A stretch of DNA of 64,000 bases from Massospora cicadina (taxonomy: Eukaryota; Entomophthoromycota; Entomophthoromycetes; Entomophthorales; Entomophthoraceae): contig JAKSZP010010632.1 of NCBI GenBank assembly GCA_022478985.1, forward strand, positions 62,001 through 126,000, given 5' to 3'. A program made the position numbers and the translations under genes. Positions 31,129 to 41,765 of this stretch are shown here, one piece after another; position 1 is the stretch's first letter, and each line of letters starts with the position of its first letter. A model generated the notes under the pieces. That model was not told the DNA's origin. It ran no database searches and saw only the letters and a list, made by a program, of their open reading frames with translations.

Positions 31129-31960
31129 TAAATAAATAAAATAATTAAATCTATAAATTAAAGGGGGTGGAAGTTGAGTTGGTAGGGCGTACGGCTACCA
31201 ACCTGAAGATTGCAGGTTCAATTCCCGCCTTCGCACATTGATTGGGGTGCCAGCCAAAGGAAGCTATTTATTGGTGGTTAGTAGGTCTATAACATGAAAA
31301 CTTTACCCATGACTTAACCAGAAAAATCCGAGCCCCGATCCGGAGGTGGAAAACTTTCTTCGACAGAGTTGACCCTGCTCAGGTTTCATGTCGACACTTT
31401 CTTCCTCTCTTTTGGTAATGTCTGTCCCCTGGTCAGCTTGCCTTGAATAAATAAAATAAATCTATAAATTAAATAAAACAAATATAAATTAGATGATAAT
31501 TTGTCAACTATATCTCCTTATGCCACCTGCTGCTGATGCCTCCACTTCTATACTATCCGCCATGGTCTGCCAGCTAAAGCGGGTGCCAAACAAAAGTTTC
31601 CCCAAAGCTTCCTAACCATCTGATATGGCTTCCTAGGCTGATAACTTAGGGGCTATATTAGGAATTTTTTATTTCTAATAATTCCTTTATTTGGCTCATT
31701 CACAAATAAGGATGCGTGATGGATTCTTCTTTTTAGGTTGGGCACCACTAGTGCTAAAAATGATAAAAAATTCTAGCCAGGAGTTGAACCTGCAACTCTA
31801 GCTTACCCTTAATTCAACCATTAATCGTTTACTGTTTTTGGTTAGTTTCGGGTAAGAAATTTGAATTATTCGATTTTTTTGATCCTCAACCAGTCGGCCA
31901 AATAAGTTAAACCAATCAGAACGATGGGATCATACATACATACTTTTCGATTTTATAGTC
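31129..31960. repeat. Repeat family C, copy 2
   Basis: Homologous to 13470-13960, with SINE-e and a further insertion of about 260 bp (31497-31758) inside. The block 31760-31960 retains gagttgaacctgcaactcta, gtttcgggtaagaaattt and gggatcatacatacatac. On the minus strand near 31780-31800 ggttcaactcctgg is a B-box-like sequence. The insertion 31497-31758 has flanks atgataat/atgataaa and an internal aggaatttttt hairpin, and I do not recognise it. Confidence 0.65.
31163..31457 (+). mobile_element. tRNA-derived SINE (SINE-e), full length, LINE-tailed
   Basis: A perfect 16-bp target duplication aaatctataaattaaa flanks it (31147-31162 and 31458-31473). The head is tRNA-like, with D-arm/A box gttgagttggtagggcg and B box ggttcaattcccgcc. 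The 3' end contains gtctgtcccctggtcagctt, identical over 20 bases to the 3' end of LINE-1, followed by an AAATAAAATA run. This is the clearest case of SINE and LINE sharing a tail. Confidence 0.92.
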
Positions 31961-32029
31961 AATAGGCAACTGACCCAAGTTTTAAAAAAATCGCCAAAAT
32001 TGAACATGATTAGCATATCAACCGAAGGT

Positions 32030-35000
32030 TTAGTTAGGTATAAAGCTAGGGGTCAAACTCCAACCCGCCAAACAGGGAAGGGGTTTGGTATCGAGCCGAG
32101 GTAGGAGAATGGACCCGGATCTCTGGGCCTTGAGCTTCAGACGGACCGAGGCCGGTGCCCCGGCACCCGGCTCTTGAAGTTGCAACGTTAGGTGCGCGTC
32201 GCACCCCAACTCGGATACGAAAATCACGCACACCACCTTAGGGTCGGATTCGATCTGCCTCACGAGTAGGCCCGCATCCATCCCCTTGGGATTCACCAGC
32301 TCAACTTGCAGGTGGGTGGGCAGACGAAATTGGAAGCGATCCAAGGCCCAGGCGTAGAAATCCCCTAAGCAGGAGCAGTTCGAGCCCATGCGAACGAACT
32401 GGGCGGCCATCTCTAGCGGAAGCCCGCACCAGATGATGGTTCCGCCGCCCTTTGGGGGCGAAGGGATCACCGCAAGTTGGGTGTGCTGACGGTAAACGTA
32501 GTTGATGGCAAGCTCATCAAATAAAACCCCAAAGGGGGAGGTAAAGTGCTTGCGCCCAAAGCCTCAACCACCTCAAACCTTGCAACTGGAACCCGCGCGT
32601 TGGAAGAGCCGAGATGGGGCAGCATCGCGAGTAGGGATGATAGGACCTTGGGGGTTGATGAATAAGGCAGGCCGTACGGATCCAAACCAACCACCCCGGT
32701 GACGAGCAGATGCGCGCCAAGTGTCACCCAATGGTCGATTGCCTCCCAGGCCCCAATACTGAGGTGATGTAGGGATGGGACGAGGATGGCGTGAGGGGAC
32801 AGCGTCTGGGTGAAGTTTAGAGCGCGGAGCTCATTGATGATCTGCGGGATGATGCGTAGCTTGGGATGATACCCGAGGGCCCGTACCAGATTCCTCGTCG
32901 GCACCTCACCAAGCGAGGTTCGCAGCGCCCATTGCGAGTAAGGCGCTAGGGCGACGAGACGAGGGCTGGCCCCCTCCAAAGGAAGGTGCGGCTGCAAGGC
33001 AGCTACGAATTTGCCCACCTCCAGAAAGGCTTTCAATTCGGGCTTGGCGGAGCCATCCACCCGCACCAGCCCAATGGAGTTCTCGTTGTCGAGAGTCATG
33101 TACCCGTTTGTATGCCACAGCCACTGGATGACCCCAGCACAGCCGACCGCCAGTGCAACAAACAGTTTACGCTCAAGAAGGGCTGCAGCGCCCGCCTGAG
33201 ATCGGAACGCCAGCCGCGTATCCGAACGCGTCAGCATCACGCCCACCTCCTGGGCAAGATGGGGGATGCCTGCAACCCCATCCATGACAAGATCCCAAAG
33301 TAGGTGGTCCAGGAGCCACCATGGATGGGTGGAGGTGAAATCGGTGCCGGTGTGGAACTGAGGTGGAAGACGCACGCGCCCCTCGTCCTGCCCCACGCCC
33401 ACAAGCCCCTCACTGCCTGCGCCGCGGATACTTCCCTTCATCCGGCCCACCCACTCGTTGAAGGCGTCATACGAGAAGAGGGTATAGTCCATGGCCTTGA
33501 AGCCATTACCAGCGGCGGTGGAGTTTGGATTGATGGCGAGATCAGCGGAAGATGGAGGACATACCTCCTCCCAACTCGAAAAGGCTGTCCGCCAACGCGC
33601 ATTAAGGAGAGCAAGGTCGCCCTTGGTTCGCTCGTACTGCCACCTGCGGAACATTGAAGTTTCTCTCTCGGAACTGGGGATGGGCCTCGGTGCAAAGATC
33701 GTCTGGGGCTCTCCAAAGCTAGGCTCATTGATGAGATCAAAAGACAGCGGCGCTACTTTAGCGTAGCGAAGGGCGACAGCAGCCAAAAGGTCGCTCTGAC
33801 CCTGCAGGGCGCGAGGGTCCAACCACGGGTGGTCTCCTCGGTACGCATGGGGGGTAAAGGCGAAGAAGGTGAACTGGACTTGTACTCGGTTGCGCAGACA
33901 CGTCAACAAGAAAGCATCTAACGCGCGGAACCATTCTCGCCCACCCACCGCGCCCCAACCCCACCACAGCCCAGTGCGAATCAGGTTGACGCCGCTTTTC
34001 GCCATCTCCGCCAAATCAACGTCCCAGCGGGCGGGGTTGGGGAGGGAAAGATAATGGCGCTGGATACGGCTATCCATATAAGTCGTGCCAAAGATCACAG
34101 TCGGAGTCCCGGCCACCGTCATGCGCTGCCCCGCGGCCTGGAGCTTGTCTTGGCTGCGGGCAGACACTAGGGCATCATCCCACACCCAAAACCCAATTAT
34201 CTGGCGCAATGTCAAGCCATCCCCCGCAGTGTATAGCACATCGGCACAATGCAGCCCTGGGCCAAAGGGCTCATCGAGCGTCACCTCAAACCGCTGCAGC
34301 TGTGGGGTGCAAGGGATGTCAAGAGTTTTCCCAAAGCTAAAGGTAAGCCTCAAGGGTTGATGTGTGCGCACTGAAACGGTGAAAGAGGGTGCCTCAGTGG
34401 GCAAGAAGCATGCCAAACTTGGGCAGACCAGGAACCATGGCACGGACTGGGTTGCCAGTAGGATCAGGCGCTGTACAGCTTCAGCGTTATACATCCAGTG
34501 CTGAACGGTGGGTGGTTTCCATGCCACCACCATCCATCTTCCGCCCATGAACCTCCCCCAGCATGGTCCAGCATCCATGCGGCGCAGGCCAGGCACGCTT
34601 GGCCACGGCGGAGGTGGACCAGAGGTGTGAGCGTGCGATCCAGCGTGCCGGAACTTCCCGATTCCCCTGCCACCTCATCCAAGTCACTGAGTTTGGGGTC
34701 AACCCCATAAAACTTGTGCCGGTCTATCTCGTCCTCCCCCACCAAAAGCTGAAGCTGCTCCGGCAAGAATAACGCCCACGTGTCCGGGGAAAGGCAATAC
34801 CCATGATGCTCGTCATCAAATAGGTGAACATCCACGTCGTGGACGAGGGGGATCCCAAGCTCTTCCAGGTACTGATAACACGCTTCGGTGTCTCGCATTG
34901 AAATTGGCTTGGTGAAAGGGACCCCGCCGAGCCCCATAAAATGATGCCCGCGCTGTAAAAACCCCAGCATCGCCTTCCAGGCCTGCGGAGGGAAGTATTC

Positions 35001-35204
35001 CGCGTGGAACGTGAGAAGTAGACATTTCTCGGACCACCCTTCCTCAACAACCCTTTGGACCATCTCCCCCAGACGACCCGAATCGGCCGGGTAGACCGTC
35101 ACGGGACTCCCCAAACGAAACTTGGGGACCAGCGCATCGACCTGGTCCGGCGTAAGGCAACCCGGGACGTCGGGATCGTTATACAATATGATTCGGGTGG
35201 CCAT
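32030..35204 (-). pseudogene. GH42-like glycoside hydrolase, bacterial type, frame-broken
   Basis: One intronless coding region of about 1058 codons is read in three frames: 34464-35204, 32467-34596 and 32030-about 32540. The shifts fall near 34505-34525 (ggtgggtgg) and in a homopolymer near 32526-32540. Codons 1-230 look like a class I amidotransferase-like (ThuA-type) domain (PPQAWKAMLGFLQRGHHFMG, then LGGVPF). The middle frame has a beta-rich part, then a clan GH-A barrel. The acid/base Glu is in LINEPSFG (frame residue 291, near 33725) and the likely nucleophile in HLAQEVGVM (residue 450, near 33248). Residues 545-640 resemble the GH42 trimerisation domain (AILVPSL, LGAHLLVTGVVG). It probably hydrolyses beta-galactosides or related glycans; the substrate is not readable. 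The start is an ATG at 35202-35204. High CpG and no introns set it apart from its surroundings. The two shifts may be real or assembly errors. Confidence 0.75.
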
Positions 35205-36356
35205 GCTAACACCCGTTAGTTAAACTTTTGTCCTCGAACCCGATCTATCGACCCAAACGCAAACGACGTCGTCGTTTAAACCGATCGCGATAAACTCCGT
35301 AGATTTGGGGCGATCGCCCTATAAGCGGGTTGCAGCTCCAACCCGAGTTAAAACCTCGGGATAAATGTCAACCTTGCTACCCCCATTGAAGTAGGAAGGT
35401 AACAAGTTCGGTAAGCGCTTTATAAAAACTGTTTAAACCATCAATCTGGCGTCCATCTCGCACACCCAAAGCGATGGCAACTTGACGGTACCCAAAGTAA
35501 AATAAACTTCAATAAAAAGGGCCAATACGCTTCTAATGGGCGCAAAAGTTAAAGCAAGATGCATGCCCAAGTTGGATGAATGGGTTATAAATCCAAGCAA
35601 CTAGTGGCCCGGTCCCCCAAAAAGCACCCCGTTTAAAAAAGGGCAAGTAGAAGGAACTGGAAGGTGTGAACTCCAAAGCCTTGTAAGCAAAAGCAAACGT
35701 GCACCAGTAAAAATAAATCCTGACGAACAGTTAACCGATTAAATTTTAACCGATCGTATGGCAGGTTGTGTAGCAGATCGCTAAAAATGCTCACCGATCC
35801 CATTTAAATAAATTTGTACAAACCAACCATAACTAAATTAAAACATAACTGCACAAGGGGCATATGGTATGGAATGGGGACGATTTACTTCTCAAGGTAT
35901 AAAAATTACCTCCAGATGGGTTGAAGAAAGCTTGATAGATTAACAACCTCCTAACCTAAAGATATGGCTGACTTATCTTCATTATGAATGTCATTACCAC
36001 TTAATCCGAAAATCATTTTTAATGTAGAGATTTACTTCACTTGATCATCGTCACTCAGTATTCAACGTCATTTCTACTGAGTGGCTATCCTTAGAAGAAA
36101 GGTCCAGGTTTAGATCTACTCGTTAACCCCACTTACACTTATAATTGTGGAGCTTTGGGATCTTAGAACCTTCGAGGTGGCTAGTGCTAGGCGCACTGAA
36201 ATCATCCGACCTTTGCGTCATCCGTTCCAAGTGTCCAGATGGTTTTGGAGTGTAATCGGCCTTAAATCCAAATCCGGATATCTGAAAGAAAATCTATTTT
36301 ATTTTAGTAACGTCAACCTTGGGACAGATATGCGTTACAAAAAAAGAATATATGAA
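35205..36356. other. CpG-rich intergenic region upstream of the hydrolase
   Basis: No transposon or gene is recognised. The first 650 bp are unusually CpG-rich, with motifs such as acgacgtcgtcgt, gatcgcgat and ccgatcg, and may include the hydrolase promoter on the minus strand. No TATA element or start site can be fixed. The 77-residue frame at 36147-36380 has no recognisable motif. CpG density drops after about 36250. Confidence 0.5.
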
Positions 36357-36712
36357 GGTAGAAAAAAGAACCTCCTTTAAAAAAGGCTCAAAAAGTATGA
36401 AATAATCGAGAAATTATGAATTTTCAATAAAGCCCTTTTTGAAGTCGGCACCCTATTAAATACTGACTTATAATACCTATTTCTAATATATATACTCAGC
36501 ACCGTATATTCTAAGTTGCTTATAGTTTATACTTGGACCCAATCCAATATAAACTTTGATTTGTATTTGTAAGCAAAATTCTATAAGTTAGGTTGGAAGC
36601 TAGCGCCAACTTCAAAAAGGGTTTTAAGGAACATTCATAATGTCTTGATTAATTTATACTTTTTAGAGCCTTTTTTAAAGGAGATTCTTTTTCCCAAAAA
36701 AATTCTAACCCC
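36357..36712. repeat. Long inverted repeat (hairpin / MITE-like)
   Basis: The left arm 36357-about 36460 (aacctcctttaaaaaaggct, then ccctttttgaagtcggc) is matched in reverse complement by about 36590-36712 (gccaacttcaaaaaggg, then agccttttttaaaggagatt). Arms are roughly 100-120 bp with about 130 bp between them. Each arm also holds a small palindrome, cctttaaaaaagg. No coding sequence. It could be a fold-back transposon; end duplications were not found. Confidence 0.6.
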
Positions 36713-37100
36713 AGTCCTTTTTTCCCATATAATAGGCATTTTATAAAAGTGATTCTTTTTTACTATTTTATTTTAAAAAATCACTATCTCTATATATCAT
36801 TTTTGAACCCTCACTATTTCTACATAAAAAAGAAAAATCATTGTATACATATATTATATATATAGTATCTCATAAATAAATATATTAATAATTTATTTTT
36901 ATAGTTTTAATACTTTTATTGGTCCTCTATACTAAATTTACTGATTGTCATCTATAATAATTTATTCTATTAAATTTAGTTAATTTTATTGGTCAAATCA
37001 TGCTAAATTTACTGATCACCATCTACAATAAATCATTTCATCAAATTTAATTGGTTTTATTGGTCAAATAATGCAAAAATGATAGGTATCTAAAATGATT
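36713..37100. repeat. AT-rich region with a short tandem repeat
   Basis: Sequence 36917-37075 contains two units of about 71 bp plus a partial third, each beginning attggtc and containing ctaaatttactgat. The rest is A/T-rich with tatata runs and no gene. Confidence 0.55.
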
Positions 37101-37199
37101 TAAGCTTGTCATGCTATAATCTCATACTGTCCTAGACTTTGAACATACCCCAGCCATAGGACATATATCATAGCAAAAGTTGCTTTAAAGCTATTGCTT

Positions 37200-38794
37200 C
37201 ACCAATGCCAAAATTAAATTTATCCAGAAAATGAACATTCCCACAAATGAAATCCATTGCTTCCAGTTCATTTTAATAACATACTAAACTATTAGGCAGA
37301 TACTAGACCAATCCTTAAAAAAGTAAAATGGGACTTAAGTTAGAGCATCCTTTTTTTGAAAAAGATCATCCAAGTTGGTCCAGTAATATCAGAGTTATGT
37401 GCAAACAAACAGAAAAAATATATACAGGTCAAATTGAGAACCTTATTTTTTCAAAGTTGGTTAAAAACAATTTAATCTAGTACCTCTAGGCCTTAAGTTT
37501 GCAGCTGGATGCTGCTAAGCCTATTCTGATTTTATCTAATTGATTTATGTCTCTTAATTTAATTATATAGTACATGCCTAATTGAAAATTTACCTCTAAA
37601 ATTGTCAAGATAACTATGGAAGAAGATTATGCTTTTGGTATAGTTTTATCCCATCATAGCTCCAAGATTAAAGCTTTCGCAAAACTTTTTATGGACCTGG
37701 CAACCGCTTCACTTATCCTTTGGTAGGTATGATTCCAGGTTTCCATTTGAATTGTATGCTCAGTCCACATTACAATTATAACCATCAGTTCTCAAAGTTC
37801 TTGGGGGCTTCTGATTCAGTTCAAATTGCAAATAAAACTTTGGTAGGCTAGATATTTTCTATTTTGCCATAAAGGATCCTTGCAAACTCCTTCCATATGG
37901 TAAAAGTGTTTTAAGACCCTCTATTTTGTAAACTAGTGTGTCTATTTTTCCACTGAGCTTACACTTTTCTGTGATGGTGTCTGTTCAATTTTATGTCCTA
38001 TATGTTCAGTGTTAGCATCTCCATACATGTGCACAGATTGTTAGATGCATTTAAAGATGTTGTATAACTCCATATTTTCATTTGCTTCTCAGTACCATAA
38101 GGAATGTCTAACAAATCCAGTAGATCCACCCATGCTAGTGCTTCTTCCTGATGCATAGTGTATTTTAATGGGAAACTTGCTTGTCCATTTTAATCCTGCT
38201 TGAAATAATATTTGGTTCCTTCAAGTTCATTTCTATATGATATATTCACCATCTAAAAGCACTGATCATATGTAGTACTTATTTAGTGTGATATGAGCAT
38301 CATGTGAACCAGTTGCATTTACCTTATATAATAAATCAACATTTTTAGTCCCACCAGTTATGAAAATTTATATCTTTATCAAAGTTTACTTGTAAGCACA
38401 GGCCCAGTGCTGGTCAGCAACTTCTATATTAATTAATTGAATTGTCCACTTACCTAGCAGGCTTGCTGAACGTCCAGCATAATCCAAAAGCCTCAATCAT
38501 AATATTATTTTTGAGCCAGATGGAGCATCTGTACAGATGTATGCACATGGAATTTTTCATAACCAACTGTGTAACAACGCTTATATTTTATAAAGTATGG
38601 CTGTAAGTGAGATAGTATGCATCATATAATCTATTAAAAAGTGTATCAAAGAAGTCTGCTAAAACTGTTCTACCTATTAAGACTAACTGACAGCCTTGTA
38701 AAGATGCTACTATTGTTACTGCCTTCTTAAACACTATCAAAATTTTATGCTTGTGCATACACTCTGGGGGAGGGGCTTTTTTCACCTTGATCAC
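37200..38794 (-). pseudogene. Unrecognised decayed coding stretch
   Basis: On the minus strand, frame 38588-38794 reads KAPPPECMHKHKILIVFKKA. Further downstream the same style of sequence continues through many stops, for example LLDYAGRSASLLGKWTIQL near 38420-38480, NVDLLYKVNATGSHDAHITL near 38290-38350, and GLKWTSKFPIKIHYASGRS near 38140-38200. Protein-like composition with scattered TAA/TAG/TGA suggests an old pseudogene or element. I cannot assign a family. A faint resemblance to the farnesoic acid O-methyltransferase domain (F-K-V-x-A, D-A-H-I-x-L) is too weak to call. Confidence 0.3.
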
Positions 38795-39109
38795 TTTCTT
38801 AATTAACTAGATATATAAGTTTAATTTAATGACCTTTGTGTCATAGCCATATTGAGTCTCATATGTTGACAAGTTTGGGCTGCTGCCCCACATGAAATAG
38901 TGATACGCTGCCTCCTGATACTATCAGCTGCTGCTGAAGCACACCAGGGCTGGCTCCACTAGCCTCCCAACTCCTCCAATTGCTTTGTCTTTTGGGGCCT
39001 AGCCCACAACCTCGTGTGCTACCAGGAGGTACTTCAAAGGCCCCTGGTGCTCCCCTGGAGTACTTTGCACTTTTCCCTTTAGGTTGAGTATATGATTCTT
39101 TTCTTTACA
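38795..39109. other. Spacer, no gene recognised
   Basis: Moderate GC sequence with no open frame or motif I recognise. It might be the 5' untranslated part of the ORF1-only element that follows. Confidence 0.4.
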
Positions 39110-40093
39110 CAGTGCAACCACTATCAAAATGGCTCAGGAGGTTCTTAAACCTACCAGCCTATAGTTTTTGCCCCTTCAAGGGGCACTTTGATCTTGTTTC
39201 TCTTATAAACACCACATATGGCTGAAGTGACAAAGTTGCTAATTTTCAAAATACATCCATCCTCACCACTCACACTTGGCTGCTGAATAAGCCATTCTGG
39301 TGGTTCAGTTTGTAGGCTTTCCCTACTATCTCTCCCTCAAGAAGCTCTGCCATGAGCTCCTGCTGGGTTTGGCTGCTTACAGTGGTGACTCCATCCTACA
39401 GTTGGCTGTTTGCAATGGGTCCAGCTTCTTGAAGGGCCTCACGCCTTTGTGATGATCTTCTCCTTCCACCAGTATACTCTAATTGCAAATCCTCTAAAAC
39501 CATAATCTTATCCAACCCAAATATCTTTTTGGCTATGTGGAGAGCAGCCGCGCTGTCTTCCCTTTATGCTTTGAACTTGGTCACCTAAAGCATAGATTTC
39601 CTTCCCTTGCCGCTGCAGCAGCCTCTGCCCCTCATCACTCATCCATCAGCCCCACTGCCGCCCAATCTAATTTTATATGGGGCTCAATATTCCCTCCCCT
39701 CCCTCATCAGCTACAGGGCCTTCTTAACTTTACCAGCTAGTAAAAATAAAACTTCCCATACTATTCTGATCAGATTGTTGCTCATGCACAAATCAAATTG
39801 CTGTGGTCATTGGTTTGGGGTCAACCACCCCCACCTCACTCAATAATTGACAATTGATGGCTCAGATTTGGCAATTTAATCCATTTAAATCTCTCAAGTG
39901 GGTGGATGATAGTGATGAAACCTATATCTTGATGTTAGTCTTTGATTGGCCAGATTTTTTAAATTAACTCTCAATACTACTTCCCAGCACCGCTTCTTCC
40001 CTTTCAAGGGGTTTCCCACATAAAAGTACCATCACTAAAACGGCCAACAAAGCAGTGGCTTCCCCCATTAACACCCTACTTCTTCAAGACCTA
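39110..40093 (+). pseudogene. ORF1-only retroposon remnant, copy 3
   Basis: Shifted frames encode CHELLLGLAAYSGDSILQL near 39350-39405 and YVESSRAVFPLCFELGHLKH near 39532-39590. The first matches YEELMSGLSTYGTDPILQF of copy 1, and the second is a degenerate zinc knuckle in the same place. The following Ala/Pro/His-rich stretch is open to 39740. The 3' part with the shared LINE tail is not seen here; family A begins around 40094 and may have interrupted it. Confidence 0.55.
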
Positions 40094-40868
40094 TGTCAGA
40101 CACTTCAATATCTGCTCTCTAATAAAGATTATTGTGCATCAACCCTATTATTGAATTCCCTCCCAAAATTATCTTAGGGGCAATATTAATAGATAATAAT
40201 TTTTTACATATAATTTTATTGCTGATAACAAAGTAGGAAATGAATACATGCTAAAATTAGCTCTTTTATAGGCTTTAAAGGAGTTTACTTGTGCAAATAT
40301 TGCCCCGCATAATTGGAAATTTTATATACTCTATCTTGTGATATTTATGTATCAGCTACCTCGCTTCTGACTGTCCAGAGCCCAAATTTTGATAGGAGGA
40401 AATTATACTACCTAAAACCAATTAGTCACAGCCAAAGGTGTTACAACAAAGTAAACCCCTTGGAAGAACTCTGATTATTCCAAACTTTCTTTAATTTATA
40501 CTATTTTACATGTGACGGTCCAAAACTCAAATGCACGTTTAATAAAAATTTAATTAAAACTTAACTAATATGATTGGATTTTATGTCAGATTCTGGGATT
40601 TAACAATAATAGGATTTTACATTAGCAATAACTTAAAAGCATTGCCAGATTCAGATTACCATGATTTTAACAATTTATTGCAATACTGGAAGATTTATAA
40701 ATCCATATGTCTCCAAATGCACATTTTCACTAACCAATAGTTGGAATTTCTTTTAAATTTTAAAATTTAAATTTATTGTGGGGAAGGCCGACCATGGGAC
40801 GGACACTTCTGAATATGACTCAGGACAGATAAACTTAGTACTAGGGGAGGCACCCCAGAGAAGCGATG

Positions 40869-41655
40869 CTATCTCTTGTTGCCAGCGGGAACGCCACTTA
40901 TGGGGAGGGGGAGGGAACGTGTGAAGGGGCCGTAGCCACTATTGAGCACGTGTGGAGGAAGGGGTCTGATTTGATGAACCAGATTGGGAACCAGGAGGAG
41001 ACCAGCTGTCAGTGACGCGGTGGGAGGTATCCAAACATCCACACTTGAAAGTGGTCCACCAAATGAGACCGGAATCTGTGGACAGTTTCTGGGAGGGTGG
41101 GGGTGGAGCCTGCGATGGCATCTAAGATAATCGTGTGGATGGTCCACATGGCGATTGCAACCACCAGAGCACGGTGGGAGGGTGGAAGGGAGGAGGCCAT
41201 TGATAGAGCAAACATATCTCTTGACAGACTGAAGGGATGCGTTTGATCCTGGCTCAGCAGATGTTGAACTTCGCGCCATATCACATTAGAGGTGGGGCAC
41301 TTCTCCAGGCGGTGGAACAGCGTTCCATACTGGCCGCACATGATACAGGATGAGTGTAAAGCGTTAGAGCGCTCAGCTGTATGATACACCTGCCTCAGGC
41401 AGCGCCACACATGGGAGCGGACTTGAGGCTGCAACAGAGGTGATGTACATATTTCCAGATTGTTTTTTGGGTCTCAATGGAATAAGGGATGTCCATCATG
41501 TCCAGGTAGTCTACCCTGGATAGGACATGGGGCTGAATGGGGATCACGCCATCATGGATGGGTAGCCCCTGTACCTCTTGTGTGAACTGAGGAGAGGGGC
41601 GGCCTCTTTGGGTTGTAAGTCCGCTAATATGAATTCTCCACTCTGCGCTCCACAT
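40869..41655 (-). pseudogene. LINE-3 ORF2 C-terminus with zinc knuckle
   Basis: Frame 41395-41655 carries WRIHISGLTTQRGRPSPQF. Frame 41009-41434 carries CIMCGQYGTLFHRLEKCP, a C-x2-C-x7-H-x4-C knuckle near 41300-41350. Frame 40869-41279 finishes the protein. LINE-1 and LINE-2 have the same block. Overlapping frames show one or two shifts. Confidence 0.78.
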
Positions 41656-41765
41656 GGAGAGTAGGATTCATTTGTAGTGGGTTTTTGTCCCGTGAGGACC
41701 TGTGGCTGATGTGTGTGATGCGAGGTATTTCATCAGGGAGTGGGGGTTTGATGGTTTGTTGAGGC

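Noticed and set aside
32030..32470. Separate downstream gene starting at a GTG overlapping the hydrolase stop
   Set aside because: The frame is open well upstream of that GTG and continues the hydrolase C-terminus (FDELAINYVYRQHTQLAV). It is a frameshift inside one gene, not an operon partner.
32030..35204. Bacterial contamination in the assembly
   Set aside because: Not excluded, but there is no neighbouring bacterial gene, no Shine-Dalgarno-like pattern, and the flanks pass smoothly into repeats found elsewhere in the window. Long reads would settle it.
36147..36380. 77-residue plus-strand frame near the inverted repeat
   Set aside because: No motif, ends in A-rich DNA inside the inverted repeat, and there is no sign of conservation.
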